Shown: positions 20,454-33,010 of the stretch, piece by piece
Numbering within the stretch: the stretch's first letter is position 1
Layout of the letters: the number at the start of each line of letters is the position of its first letter
Origin: Xanthoparmelia taractica
Taxonomy: Eukaryota > Ascomycota > Lecanoromycetes > Lecanorales > Parmeliaceae
NCBI GenBank assembly: GCA_033085395.1
Contig: JANQBS010000339.1
Span: forward strand, 1-37,638
Direction: 5' to 3'
DNA length: 37,638 bases
Notes under the pieces: model-generated
Database searches by the model: none
What the model saw: only the letters and a program-made list of their open reading frames with translations
Told to the model about the DNA's origin: nothing
Program-made: the position numbers and the translations under genes

Positions 20454-23400
20454 ATGCCGCCAAAGGCCAAGGAAGGCGTTACGTTCTCAGGAGCGTGGGT
20501 CTCCTGGGCTCATACCCTGGTGGCATATACTGCTTTTCTGGGTGCATTGGTCACGGGTCTATGTCTCCATTATCATAAGATTGTGGAAAACGAGTACTAT
20601 GTAAGCCATCAACCTCGCAAAGACTGTGCCCGCTTTCGTGAAGCTGACCCATTGCTTAAGGGCTACCCGGATGAATGGTTCCCTTCGGTCTCTTCCACCA
20701 TTGGAGATAGATATCCAGAGCGTTCAGTCTTTCAGCTTCTCATCGCCATGACTTCTGGTACGCTCCCTCGTCTCGAGCTGTCCGAAACCTTTGCACTAAG
20801 ACTTGACGCGCAGGTCCTCGGTTTGCATTAGTGTTTCTGTGGTTCATTCTGACAGCGCGCCCCGATTCGGTCCTGCCAATGTTTGTTTTAGGCACAGGCC
20901 TATTCCGTACTCTGACGTGCGGTGGATGGACCTACGTGACTTCTACGGATGACCATGGGTGGCATGACGTCTTCATGATATCCTACCTGGTGACTACATT
21001 GCCCTGGACTTTGGGCTGCATAGCACTTAGTCCAAAAGGCAACCCGAAGGCTCTGAAATACAGAAAGATCCTAGCCGCATCCTTTTTTGGGACACTCGTG
21101 CCTCTGGTCTACTTCTTCATTCAACATAAAGTTCATAAAGTTGCCGGAGGTCTGATCTGCTTTTTCTTATAGATCTAGGTGGTTACTAACCGTTACAAGC
21201 CTACACTACCTACGCCTTCTTTGAATGGGCTCTTATACTCTTGGATGTAGGATTCGACGCTGTCACGGCTTTGGATTTCCAAGGCTTCGAAGTTGTGGTC
21301 AGGGACGTGCAAGGATCTAGCAGAGGGTATGTCTACTGGCTTCCCAAGTATGCAAATGTAGGGATATGGCTTTGCTCTCCCAGTGGCACCGCTCTGACAG
21401 CTTTGTCAAATAGTAAGGACATTCGCGTTTCCGATGCTGTACTGCAAAACGAGTAAGTATAGCGCAATTCGCTCCAGAACGTGTATCTCATTGTCATTAG
21501 AAAGGAAAAACCAGTTGGGCAAGTATTTGGCTCAGGCTTTTCTTGGTCCGAAGCAGTTGACGCTGCTGCTGATATATACAATGGAGTAGGTTCAACATGA
21601 CGAGTTATCCTAGTAGGACTGACGCTGATCAATTTTGCAGTTCGTCTTCTGGTCAATGTTGACGTCCCTGGGGCTTACTGTGTGGTGTGAGTCCAACTTC
21701 CAGAAAATTGGGCTTGCCATTGCTGAGGAATCTTAGATTTCCCACTTTGGCATATGGGCATTTCAGGTTACGAGATTATGGTCATGTGCACGATTTCGCC
21801 CTTCTTACTTTGCTTGTCGTCCGTTCGCTCCCTCGTTATCCAAAATATTCGCTATGTCCATCTTCTATCTCTCACAGGGCTTTTAGCCTATCTCGTGAAG
21901 ACTCCGGAGCTTCGTCTATTCGCTGTGGGTTTCGGTGTTTCGATGGCCTGCTTAGCCTGGTCAGCTACATGGTGTGCTGAAGGATCCCAAGGTGTCCGCC
22001 TTGACGCAAGAGTCCTAGCCTGGAGTATTGGCTTGCTAGCTTCGAGTCTGGCGAAGTTTGCTTCACACACCAACAACCCTATCTGGCCCATTTTGCATGC
22101 GCAGAATGGCGGCTGGAACAGATTGGGCCTATTTTTAGCAGTAACAGCTATTTTACGCTCAACAAGGCGAAACAGAGGGGGCCTCGAGACGATGGGTAGG
22201 CCAACCGGCTCTGGCATCTTAGCCGGTCTCGGTCTTGGCGGCTTGTTTTTTGGTATGCATTCTTTGTTGTCGGACTCTAGCACCATGATCCTTTGGGGTT
22301 GGGAAGGCTTTCCGGTCAGAGGGCCAATCGCAGTCAATGGAGTTGTTACGCTTCTAGCTATGGGTGGAGGTGTCATCAACTTCATTTGGCTTCAAGAGAG
22401 AGTCTCAAGTTGGCGTAGCTTCTTCCTGCTTGGCACTGGAGCCTTTCTCCTCACAAGCTATAGTAACTGGACAGGCTTCTTCGGTGCTGTACTAATAGCT
22501 ATCGAGTTGATGTCCCTCACCCCTCCTTTAATCGGGTCAGCCTCTCGTCACGGTCCTGCAGCGTTTGGCTTAGGATTCTTAGTATACAATATCTTGGTGC
22601 TTGCACATGTTTGGGTGGTTGCCTACGCCTTTGTACCTGGAGGGCCTCTTATGCGCGAGCACACTGACTGGGTCATCACTGCAACTGTACTCTGCATTGG
22701 CGCTGGTATCTATGCCACGCCAGCATTGAAGGACAATATGAAATCGCGCCAAAGGTTAATCAGAAACGAGCAAGATAGATTCAAGTCCTACTACGTCTAT
22801 GCTCTAATGGTCCTCGAACTGCTGGCTATTTCGGTCTCCTACCTCCGCTTTCCAACCAACGACTATACTCCCTACCACAAGGATGAAAAGGTTATTACGG
22901 CGGGCGTTTGGACCATCCACTTCTCACTCGACAATGATATGTGGTCCTCCGAGCGACGAATACGCGATCTGCTAAAGGAACTCGAAGTCGATGTGATCGG
23001 GCTCTTAGAGACGGACCTTCAGCGGATCATCATGGGCAACCGAGATACCACTCAATACTTGGCCGAAGACTTGGGGATGTACGCGGACTTTGGTCCCGGT
23101 CCGAATAAGCATACCTGGGGCTCAGCACTTCTCTCCAAGTTCCCAATTCTGAACTCAACACATCATTTACTTCCATCACCGGTTGGGGAACTAGCTCCCG
23201 CGATCCATGCGACACTGGATGCTTATGGAGAGCACATTGACGTTGTGGTGTTCCATTCGGGTCAGGAGGAGGATCCGGAGGACAGAAGGCAGCAGTCTGA
23301 GTATCTAGCAAAACTCATGAAAGACTCGCCAAGGCCATTGATCTTGTTGAGTTACTTAGTCATTAAGCCGCAGGAAGGCAACTACAATACTTATGTGGGC

Positions 23401-23753
23401 GAGAAGAGCGATATGAAGGATATAGACCCAAGCGATTGGGATCGATGGTGCGAGTACATACTATACAAGGGCATTAAAAGGTCTGGATATGCTCGAGTGA
23501 GCAGGTCGACTATCACGGACACAGAGATTCAGGTAAGCAACGAGGCTTCGCACTCCCTGACCATCCCAGCGGCTGCGACTGATTGTGGTCTTTGCAGGTG
23601 GGCAAGTTCATCGTTGGCGAAGCAGAAGGTAGCGATGAACGAGTTCCGGAAGAGCAGGTCGCTGAGGCTTTACGATTCCCTGCCAAGTTCCGAGGTGAAG
23701 GCGTGCGAGGTCATCAGTACCACGTCTTTAATGAACCACGGTATTATAACTAG
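20454..23753 (+). CDS. CWH43: Cwh43: GPI-anchor ceramide remodelling protein
   Basis: Model: join(20454..20600, 20661..20757, 20814..21149, 21200..21452, 21501..21585, 21641..21686, 21737..23532, 23598..23753), 971 aa, typical for full-length Cwh43. The N-terminal ~250 residues are a Frag1/PGAP2-like multispan domain (VSWAHTLVAYTAFL, TCGGWTYVTSTDDHGWHD, LVYFFIQHKVHKV). Residues ~320-690 are the PGAP2-interacting multispan part. Residues ~710-970 are an endonuclease/exonuclease/phosphatase-like domain (VWTIHFSLDN, VIGLLETD with E746, GSALLSKFPI). It replaces diacylglycerol by ceramide in GPI anchors in the ER/Golgi. A further in-frame 57 nt intron (21327-21383, GTATGT...CCCAG) is possible; unspliced, it adds an unusual YVYWLPKYANVG stretch. 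Confidence 0.94.
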
Positions 23754-25055
23754 AATTCGTCATTCTCAGGATCTGCCGTCTAGTACTCATACTTGGGCAC
23801 CCAAGCACGATCCGTTGGAGCTCTGATGCGAGCATTTATTCGAGTCTGTTTTGTACGGAACGGCTTTGTCTTGTTATGCCAAAGCAAGAATAGACCATTC
23901 AAGCCAATACCGCTGGGTTACACTGTATTCATAAAGTGTAACAGCGATAATTGATAACCACAACCCCTAAGCATTTAGGTTAGACAAGAGGAGTCGGATG
24001 CTCAGAGCACTTGCAATTATTAGAGTAGTACTATGTCAATCTCGCCTATAACTCAAAAGGGTCGCAACATGTCGAAAGGGGCAACAGGCCATTCTTAGCA
24101 ACCGTGGCGCGTAAGCGTTGATTGGACGCCTTGGCCTGAAAAGAAATTAAGGTAGGTTACAGGTACCTTACGAAGTGCTCTACCCGTAGCAAGCTCAAGA
24201 GACTAGCTCAAGAGAGTCAAGACTTTTTCTTTTTCTTAGCGCCGGCCAAAGGAAAGCCCATTCACAATCTCCTAATAATACCTACCTTACCTAAAAGTAC
24301 TCACTCTCCTCTCCTCTCCGCACTCCAAAAGAAGCATCCAAAGTGGATGAGTCGAACGACCTCCGTTCCAACTGATAACATCAATGTCACTTATCAGCCA
24401 TACCTGCTGATTTCAATCGTTCTGCAACATTCGCTATTCACATCTAACCACGCACTGTCCTTACGTCCTCACCTTGCCTAGGCCTCGCAAATAGCTCTAA
24501 TTCGAAACATCACCTCTAACACCGTTACCAGAAGCCCCTTCGCCGCGACAATCCCAGATCCTTCATACTTGCCTTTCTGAAATCATACGCATTGGGTCTC
24601 TCTTTCTTCATACACAAATAACGGGCTGCTGGCAGTTCTTGGCTTCTAGACAACGCGTTGTTCACCTCACTTGAACTTTGGGAATCCCGTCATCATCCCG
24701 CAAACTTATCATACATCGACGTCGACCCTTTTTCACCGTTCCCGCAGCTCCCTCATCAAGCGTCAAAGAACCATAGGGTTCGGATAATCTTTATTTGGTC
24801 TCGAACAAAGAGCTCGTGATCTTCATTGTACCACGCAACCAGCCAAAGCATTATTCACTCGTTGAGCCTTTGGACAATCATCGTCGTCGATTACTCAAGG
24901 ACAATCAAGGTAGCTTTGCCCCACTAGAATCCTTGTCGTCTTTAACATCTATCCTACAACACCAAGTGCTGGACATTTAAAGTAACCCATCATTTCACGA
25001 TAGACCTTTAATACATAATTACTACCACACCTCAATCGCCCACACCAAGAGAATC
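23754..25055. other. Long intergenic region upstream of the WSC sensor
   Basis: 1.3 kb without a supportable gene. About 24290-24330 is CT-rich (CTCTCCTCTCCTCTCC), and the segment from ~24600 to 25055 is pyrimidine- and A-rich. This fits a promoter plus a long 5' leader, which is common for fungal cell-wall sensor genes. No leader reading frame is strong enough to call. Confidence 0.4.
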
Positions 25056-26052
25056 ATGAAGTCGACGCCGTTGAGAACCGTCTTGACGGCCTTGCCTCTA
25101 TTTTGCGCTTTTACCTTGGTATCTGCACAATCGTCCTCCAACCTGAAGCCACTGGTCTATGAGGGCTGTTTCAAATCGTCCGCCGACATGACGGATCTAG
25201 GTTCCTATACGTATCAGTCACCAGGATACTGCCAGCAACAATGTGTCAATCAAAGTAAGCCAGTTATGGGCACAACCATGGGATCTAACTGCTGGTGTGG
25301 TGATCTACTTCCAGCGTCCAGCAGCAAAGTCTCGGATTCGGAGTGCAGCTCGAAATGTAACGGATACAACCTGGATACATGTAAGTCGCATTCAAGACGC
25401 GCCGTTTGATTCCCGCTAAATGTGTCATAGGCGGTGGGCCCAACACTTGGTCAGTCCAGCTGACAGGACTGAATAACAATGTTGCAAGCGAAAGCTCTCA
25501 TTCAGGCTTAAGCTCAGATACAAGTTCGGATTCAAATGGAAGTCAGGCATCATCATCGTTGGCATCAGCCACAGCATCGCCAACCGAAAAAGAACCTCCC
25601 TCTGTTGTCACCAAGGCCAGCACTATCATCGTAACCGCCTTTGGTCAAACTACGCCGCAAAAGACAATCATTACCACAACACAAGCTGTATCTTCTGCTG
25701 GTCCCAACAAAGCTAGTATCGCGGCCGGTGTGGTCGTTGGCATAGTCGCGTTGAGTGCTATAGCCGGAGGAATATTTTTCTTTCTGCGAAATCGTAGGAG
25801 ACGAGCAGTCGAGGAGGAGTATCGTCACAATATCTCGGGTGACTACAGTGCGAAGCCTCCGACTAGCTCTGTAGGGTCGCTGTCAGATGCCAGGCTCGAG
25901 CCCTCAGTCATGATGCAGCGGCGGCAAAGTGATGGGAGCATAGCAGACAACCAAGATTACTCGAGGCGGATATTGAAGTTATGCACGCTCTTCTTTTGTG
26001 TCATGTACGATGTTACTAATACTGTCACAGGTTACGAACTGATCGTATTTGA
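25056..26052 (+). CDS. WSC-domain cell-wall stress sensor
   Basis: Model: join(25056..25380, 25431..25977, 26031..26052), 297 aa. A signal peptide is at 1-24 (ALPLFCAFTLVSAQ). A WSC domain runs from ~33 to ~118 with its cysteines (YEGCFKS, GYCQQQCVNQ, GSNCWCGDLLP, CSSKCNG) and continues across intron 1. A Ser/Thr-rich stalk (~125-200) precedes one transmembrane helix (~205-227) and the basic stop RNRRRR. The cytoplasmic tail ends DNQDYSRRILK. Wsc sensors report cell-wall stress to Rho1 and the cell-integrity kinases. The last intron (TACTAAT branch, 53 nt) leaves LRTDRI as the end. One extra G at its 5' junction would instead give the VTN ending I remember for relatives. Confidence 0.88.
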
Positions 26053-26860
26053 CATCGCGCGGTGGAGCTATTATCACGACAACGACTTCCGTCCTTTCCC
26101 AGCGCTCTGTCAGTAATCTATCTCGCATGGGTTTTCCTCTGCGTACCTCTTCTCGTACAACTGGTCTGTTCAATCCGGGGTTACGGCGTACAAGGTCATG
26201 TGAGACGAAGGTATGAGGTTCCGCTTATACTTTGATTGTAGAGTCAAGCCATGAGAAAGGACTTCGCGATTCGAACGACTTATGAGGGCAGACACTCTTA
26301 CATTGTCGGTCACCGTTAGCATGCCTTGAAGTATACTGAAGCACCCCCTTTTCTTGTTGCTGGAGGAGCCAATATACCCTGGCGGAGCTGGCGTCACCCT
26401 GCTTGATCATTCTCGAGTGGTGTATTCTCTTGAAGCTGAATTGGTGAAGGCGAATGGATTGCTGGCAGAGCGAGAGATATGCACCTCATCTAGGTTGGTT
26501 CCAGCCGTCTGTGACCGCCGACCGGGGATGTCAAACCAAAGATTAGATACTATCTAACAGGTTCAGCTCTTGTGGTGTTGCATGTACTAGTAGAGTGTAC
26601 CTGTAGATCTGTTTGTCCATACGTAGAGTCATCTGGTCCTGTCAATTGAGTATTGGCACGCTTGTTTCGGATGTGTCTACCTATCAACAATGGGTTTGGT
26701 AAACGGTAGGATTTCGGAAACGTTAATACGGAATGAATGCCACCAACTCACTTTGCACACGCACCCAACTTGCTCTCTTCATCAGTCCACCACCTTTATA
26801 GTAACCACGGTACTGATTGGAACTACACCACCTCCTAACTACACACAATTGACCTCAAGA
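26053..26860. other. Intergenic between the WSC gene and PS synthase
   Basis: About 800 bases. The first part is probably the WSC 3' UTR. The last ~170 bases are A/C-rich and precede the ATG at 26861, as in fungal leaders. An in-frame upstream extension to 26690 is not conserved-looking. No other gene is supported. Confidence 0.45.
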
Positions 26861-27926
26861 ATGTCCCTCCGCTCTGGCACGGACAAGAGAGCCCCAAATC
26901 CACCTCAACCAAGTCTGTTGCACTCTACCCCAGAGAGCTCTCGAGCCAGTGACTGGTCAATATGCTGAAAGGAGTACAGGTCAGGAGAAGCAAGCAAAAC
27001 TTCTAGCATCCGACACGGGCCATTTCTCCATGATCAGGTTCGGCCTTCTTTGTCTGTTAATTCTCCACTTAATCTATCCCCCACTGATTCTCCTCTCCTT
27101 CAGAGCTCTCCACCTCGCCGACTTAATTACCGAGTTAAACGGTAAGTCGTCCTCCCTTCCACTATCAAAACTATCCATGCTGTTGCTCCTCATGCGTCTA
27201 ACCCGATACCACCGCTGATACCTTAGTATAGGCTTCTGCGGTTTCATGTCCATCCTCTCCTCCATGCGCTACTGCCTCGCCCCGTCAGACTCGTTTGGTA
27301 ACATGTGGGCCGCACTGGCGTTCATGCCGTTCGGGCTCTTCTTCGACTTTATGGACGGCAAGGTTGCTCGGTGGAGGGGCAAAAGCAGTCTAATGGGACA
27401 AGAATTAGACTCTTTGGCAGATCTAGTACATAACAGGTCTCTTTTGATTGTCAATCCTGGTTGCCTGCGCTCACCCTTTTCTGCGAAAACACTGCGTCGT
27501 CTACACAACCGTCTCCGTTCGTTACGTTGAGGCTAACATCCAGCCTAGATAACCTTCGGTGTGGCACCTGCAGCGTGCGCCTTTGCTCTTGGTCTCCGCA
27601 CCCCACTCGATACCTTGTTCCTCTCCTTTTTCGTCCTTTGTGGGCTTACCCGTCTTGCCCGATTCAACGTCACGGTCTCTTCTCTACCAAAAGACAGTAC
27701 GGGCAAGAGTAAATATTTCGAAGGAACGCCTATACCTACTTCTTTAGGCATCGTATTCGGTATGGCATGGTGTGTCTGGAGTGGCATGGTCGAGGGCGGA
27801 AGTCAAGGCGTCTTGGGAGGGTTCTGGGACCTTGGGTTTGGGGGAGGAGTGCATCCGATCGTAGGCATATTCGTGGGGTGGGGTTGTGCGATGGTGAGTA
27901 AGAGTATTCATATTCCAAAACCGTAG
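26861..27926 (+). CDS. CHO1: CDP-diacylglycerol-serine O-phosphatidyltransferase (PS synthase)
   Basis: Model: join(26861..26912, 26980..27037, 27104..27141, 27232..27425, 27549..27926), 239 aa. The 67 nt first intron (GTCTGT...TACAG) is required to restore the frame into SQEKQAKLLASDTGHFSMIR. The CDP-alcohol phosphotransferase signature D88-x2-D91-G92-x2-A95-R96-x8-G105-x3-D109-x3-D113 is complete (DFMDGKVARW, GQELDSLAD). Conserved flanks include ALHLADLITELNGFCGFMS and GLTRLARFNVT, and the C-terminus is VSKSIHIPKP. There are several membrane segments, as expected for an ER enzyme. It makes phosphatidylserine from CDP-DAG and serine. The last intron (123 nt) has a CTAAC branch point. Confidence 0.95.
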
Positions 27927-28829
27927 GGTCATGAAGTACGTGTGTATTCTCGAGGAAACAAAAGCGATTGCAGGCCCAACATGTTCCCTCGCCATTTTCA
28001 CTCAACGTGGGCGAATGAAAGTGCCACTACTACCTGGCAATTGCACAAGACCATCCTCCTGTTCCGTCCATCCAGAGCAATCCTTACCGTCACCGTCAAA
28101 AACTATAGGCCCTAACCAAGAAAAAGGAGGGATAGAGGAGACGCGAGCACACTCGATAGGCATCACGCATCTACAAGACCTGTGTTCATAGAAGCATATA
28201 AGACACTTCAAACAAAGCTGTTGGAAAGGTATCAAATACTCGATGCAAAGTGCTAGGCAACAAAAAAGGCGGATGTGCTCGAAGCAGCAAAGGTGCGAGA
28301 ACCCATCGCGAGGTAGCTTTTCAATATCTAGCAGTCATGTCAAGCGCGGGTAAGAGTCCACCAGGTCCTTACGAATTTGCTTTCCAGCTCAAACCAACCC
28401 ATCCATTACCTGTCACACCTGTATCTTACACGTTGATTCAACTCTAGCCCTCCTGAACAGTAAATCCGTAAGAGAAGCTTAGTCCGTGCATGCCAATCAC
28501 CCACTAACAAACTGATCATCCAAGCCAGCCTGTATGATACCACCGATTACCCATTGTTATTCTCCTGTCAGTGTTCGCTTGCGGACAGACACCGCTTGGG
28601 AAGCGCTCAACGTTTCTCAATCACTGCCCGCGCGTCCTTCCCACAGGTCCATCCTACCCCGAGCGAGCCTTGAATCAGGCTAGCGAGCGTGGTACCCAAA
28701 ATCGCTAATCCTGTGCTGCCCGATCTCCAAACGCCTGAAAAGGGCCACACCAACTCTTACATTACTTTATCTCCCTATATTCCCAATTAACCCGCACTAG
28801 AGAACCTAGCTGCACTTCTCTGGCCGCTG
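27927..28829. other. Convergent intergenic region, PS synthase / RasGAP
   Basis: About 900 bases between two 3' ends. Small open frames exist on both strands but have no recognisable motif, splice structure or codon pattern. No RNA gene was recognised. Nothing further is claimed. Confidence 0.4.
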
Positions 28830-31326
28830 TTACCACCCTTTTTTACGTGCGAAACGCTTATTCAGTAATGCCAAGACCTTTGTTACGTTGAATTGGACAT
28901 ATTCCAGATCGAGCGCCTCCATGTTATCCTTCTGCATTTCAAGGAGATCATCGAGCTTGAGATCTAGTTCGAGCAGACCGCGATTTCGCCCTGTCAGTCA
29001 TACTATTAGTAATTTTGCACCCTCGAATATTGTTCAGAAAATCAATAGACTCACCCTTGTAATGCAGACTAATGACGAACGTCCCTGGCAATGGACTGTT
29101 AAAATTGAAAAAAATGTTAGCTCGCCGGTTCTCAGGCACATTACTCCGTTGGATAACCCCTTCTTTCTCTAACTGCTGATGCGTGAACTTGTATGGTCCC
29201 AGTGCTTGTACCTTCTGCTTGCCTCTACTCTTGCCTTCGCTCTGGCTTCGAACATTGTGCAAATAAGATTTGTAAGTCTCGAGTTGCCCTACTAGGTAGC
29301 TGTTATGATCCCGTATGGTGCGGAAGACCTCTTCGAGCTTCTTTGTTTCCTCGAGCACCTTCTCCTTGAGAGAGCCGAGGTGAATGAGTTCGGATTCGAC
29401 TTCGTCCCGAAGAAGCGAGAACCCATCCGTTTTGTCGATGACACGAAGCTCCTGCAGCTGGCTCAGAAGCTCCATACTTCTTATACCTTTACGTACCATG
29501 ACGGCATCGTTTTTGAGAGTCGCGGCTGCTTCTGCAACCCGGTCAAGGCGTAACGGCCGCCGGCCGACAGACGAATTAGGTGGGAGAGACCTCAAGATTT
29601 GTACAAATGTTGCCTTTGCTTCCATGAAGTAGACTTCTTCTTGTGTGATGTCAAGCGCAGCAGTGAGGCCGTCGATGGCGTGCTCCCACTTGCTAAAGAG
29701 GGGCAAATTGATCGCGCGATTCTCTTTCCTTGGTAGCTGAACCGGAGCTGGACCAAGCTCTTGCAGAATAACCTTCAAATGCGAGTCGTCGTCCTTACCA
29801 AGCGCAGCGCTATGCTTTTCGAGCAAGGCATGTGTGGCGTAGACTTCGTTGAGCGTGATTGATAGCTCAAGATCCTTTTTTGAGAGGGCGACATAATTAT
29901 CCATTTCCAGGCTTTCATAGAAATCTTGCACCTCGCAGAGGTCCAGCATGAATTGGTTAACGCGCTCTTTATTCTGATAGATGAAAGGTTGAAGCTTTGA
30001 CATATATGGTTCCTTGGCGTATGATGGTTTGTTCGCCAGATTCTGCAGCATCTTGGCTATATATGTCAGCGTCCGCCTCGGATTCTCTGCCGGTTGACCG
30101 TCGATGAGCATGTAGGATCTCGGGGTGACGATAGCCGGGTTAATGAACCTTAGAAAAAAGAACCCCCCAATCAGAGTACAAACTGTTTGGTCGTTTGCAT
30201 CAGGATACTTTCTCTTCGACAAGCTTCGAATTTGTTTGCAAATCCACCGTATACCGTATGGTGTTTCATCGAGACCTTGGATAATTGTCTCCAGAAATGA
30301 GTTCGCAAGGTCCATCAGCATGATGAGTCTTGGTGCAATAATCTCCCGAACACGCGGGTTCTCTGCGGCTTCTTCGGCAGTCACGCCTCTTGGGAGAGAG
30401 TCAGGATCGCAGCCAGTGTCTTCTTCCTTCTCAATCATGCTTGCGTACACTTTCAGCGGATTAATCTCCAGGTCCACGTCCTTAAGTTCGATCAAGGCAT
30501 TGATCTTGTGTTGCAGCACGACCTTCAAGTAGCTTTGTCCTGGTCCGCGCCTGGTGTAAGTAGTCATCATACGCGAAACGGGGGTGTTGGCCCGCAGTAA
30601 GGAAGAGTAATCGGGAGTATTGTCAAATTGGTACGTCAGTACAGATTGGAACATGGTCAGCAGGAGATGTTCTTCTCGGCTCTCGTATTGATTACCATAT
30701 ATTGTAAACATGACGGTTTGCAGTAGAGAGTCGATTTCGGCCATCGTGACCAGCCTACACAGATGCGCAATATGTCGAGGCTCCGATTGAAGAAGAAAGA
30801 GCAAATTACCATATTTCTGCGTTTTTTCGTCGTTGGGGAAAAACCCTTCCTGTAGATCTGCGGCATCCTCGAGATGGGTTGCGACCTCATTTTGCTATTT
30901 GTCCTTAGCCCCATCACAAACGATGCGCACTGCCGGGACGTACTTCTTCCAATGCCATACGATTTTGGATTAAAAGCGCTATTCGCGAATCAAGATATCT
31001 AACATCCTTCTCGAGTACAAAATTCTTTTTCGATTGACTAGAGATTTTGGCTTTATAGTCGCGCTGGACCTTCTGGGCTTTTCGGTCCGTCAGCGACAAG
31101 ATCAATGATATCTGGCTTCTTTCCTACCTCTTGCTAAATCATCTTCGATCTCTAGATCTTTTTCCTTCGCCGACATGGATAGATACAACGCGGTCGAGTA
31201 TCTCTTCGACTGCCGCGCAGATCGTCCATCGCTAGAGGAGACAGTATTTTGACGGGATATAGGGACATGGGATGATGAAGAGGATGTCGACGCCCGCGAG
31301 AGATGCGGCATGACTGCTACAGACAT
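28830..31326 (-). CDS. gap1: Ras GTPase-activating protein, Gap1/Sar1 type
   Basis: Minus-strand exons: 31326-31128, 31077-30944, 30894-29055, 28990-28830; 777 aa, close to the ~770 aa of the fission-yeast Gap1 group. The introns are 50, 49 and 64 nt. The Ser-rich N-terminus is followed by a basic helical segment. The RasGAP domain (~140-400) carries the arginine finger region LLRANTPVSRMM (R212) and the hallmark FLRFINPAIVTPRSY (~358-372). The RasGAP C-terminal domain (~570-730) reads through LPGTFVISLHYK into GRNRGLLELDLKLDDLLEM after the last intron. It lacks the calponin and IQ parts of IQGAPs. By family, it switches off Ras at the plasma membrane in growth and mating signalling. Confidence 0.93.
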
Positions 31327-31935
31327 CCTACGGCAGATCTTGGAGGTAGGATTTGAGATTGAGGGGTGAAATCAGGGACGTCACCCGGGCCGGTTGGTAC
31401 GGGTGGTTGTACTCGCATAGGAGAAACTTGAATCGAGAACAGTATTGGCGCTTGGTGAAGTCCAAGTGCAATTCGTCGCTTTGGATCTTGGTTTGATGTC
31501 GTTTACCTTCGCAAGCTCGCCGACAATGCGGGAATGTTTCCGACCTCCACTCGTCCAGAGCTAGAGCGCAGGGAGCTGATCGTATGCCTGACGTCCGTCT
31601 CGAACCCGTATAGATTCAGATCCGATCAAGAGGACACTCCTAACCGAAGGCTCTTCTGCAATCATTCAAGGTTGAAGCAGTGGGGGACATCTAGAAGCAG
31701 GCAGATTTGCTGAGACCCCTGACTTTGGTATTGATATAGGGGTGGGCGAAGGGCAATGCAGGAAAAGTGGTCCGCTATGTTGTCCGACTTAATGGAGATG
31801 GGTTATAAGGACACGGATTGCGATGAGAGTCAGTATTAATGACAGGGCCAACCGAGGGAACAGAGGTCACCATCATTGGATGGCGCTAAGGATGCAAGGG
31901 CACAGAAACCCGCGCGGGGTTTTCTGCCCTGTATC
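31327..31935 (-). promoter_or_regulatory. Upstream region of the RasGAP gene
   Basis: About 600 bases of ordinary composition from the RasGAP start to the target duplication of the hAT-like element. It includes the promoter and leader. No specific binding site is called, and no gene was recognised. Confidence 0.35.
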
Positions 31936-32389
31936 CAGTGCAAAAAAATCCAAAAAATCCGACTTTCTTTAATAGAAAATCATAATCGACTGGATTACTA
32001 AGATAATAATTATAATCCGGATTTTACGAGATTAAAAAATCGACTAGAAATCGATTTTTTCTATTTTAGAAACTCTTTAAATTATTAAAAAAATATACTA
32101 TTCTTAATATAAATTTAAATTTTATTATTTATAGTAGTAATTTTCTATAAATAGAATTATCTATTATTAAGAAAAGTCTATAATATAAGTATTATTAGTT
32201 AAATATTATAAGAAAATAAAGATATATATATATAAAAAAATACGAAAAAACACGTCTTTTAATATATATACTATATTTAATATATAATTCGACTATAATT
32301 CGACTTTTTAAATTATATAATTATAATCCGGATTATAGTCGGATTATAGTCGATTGATAATCGATTATGATTTTTTTTTTCTCACACTG
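31936..32389. mobile_element. 454 bp hAT-like element, CAGTG ends, RIP-mutated
   Basis: It begins CAGTGCAAAAAAATCC and ends CTCACACTG. The ends are imperfect inverted repeats (CAGTG/CACTG plus A/T runs), and CCGGATTATA/ATAATCCGG-type motifs recur inside both arms. It is flanked by CCTGTATC (31928-31935) and CCTGTGTC (32390-32397), an 8 bp duplication with one RIP-type difference. The interior is very AT-rich, CpA-poor and non-coding. It is distinct in sequence from the TACGGGTCGG family. Confidence 0.7.
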
Positions 32390-32397
32390 CCTGTGTC

Positions 32398-33010
32398 ATA
32401 TCTTACGCTTGCACGTACATTCGTTCGTCGTTTCTTTCTGATCGCTTACCCGTAAAATACGAGTATTGATGCTAGAATTGAATAATTTCAAGTCAATACG
32501 ATTGTATCTTTCGTAGCTCGTATCAGAACCCAAACTTGTTAGAAATCAGCATCTCAGCCCTATTATACTTGGCATGTACTAGAAGTATCACTCCACTCTT
32601 CAGATGATTCAATCAAGCCGTCATCAAATTCCAACAAAACTACTTACCATACCTACTTTACAGCATAGGATAGGAATCACTGGTCTACAATAACCCTTGG
32701 CCTCAGCACTGTACTGAGCGAAGAAAGATACGCGCACTTTAGCACGGAATATCATCCATCTCTTCTCTGAACATTCATTACATCTTTCAATTACTCTTGT
32801 AGCATTATACGGTTTCAGCCAAATCCGAGTTGACGCACAAGGCGAGTCATCTTAAGAAGGCAACCGCCATAGGCTTCTCGGCTTCCGGCCTCGGGCCTGA
32901 GTAGCCGCGATCTCAGTAGAGCACGGTTTTGTGAACTCGGATGTGCATATATAGTCTTAGAAACTAGACAAGCCGGTAGTCGTGGAGCGAAAAGCTATGG
33001 AACATCATCG
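32398..33010. other. Intergenic, downstream of RRP6
   Basis: About 610 bases with normal composition to the right of the hAT-like element, containing the RRP6 3' UTR. No open frame of interest and no RNA gene recognised. Confidence 0.4.

Noticed and set aside
28250..28447. Small gene between PS synthase and RasGAP
   Set aside because: No recognisable domain, splice structure or promoter context; left as intergenic.
30125..30532. 135-residue plus-strand frame opposite RasGAP
   Set aside because: Shadow of the conserved RasGAP exon on the other strand.
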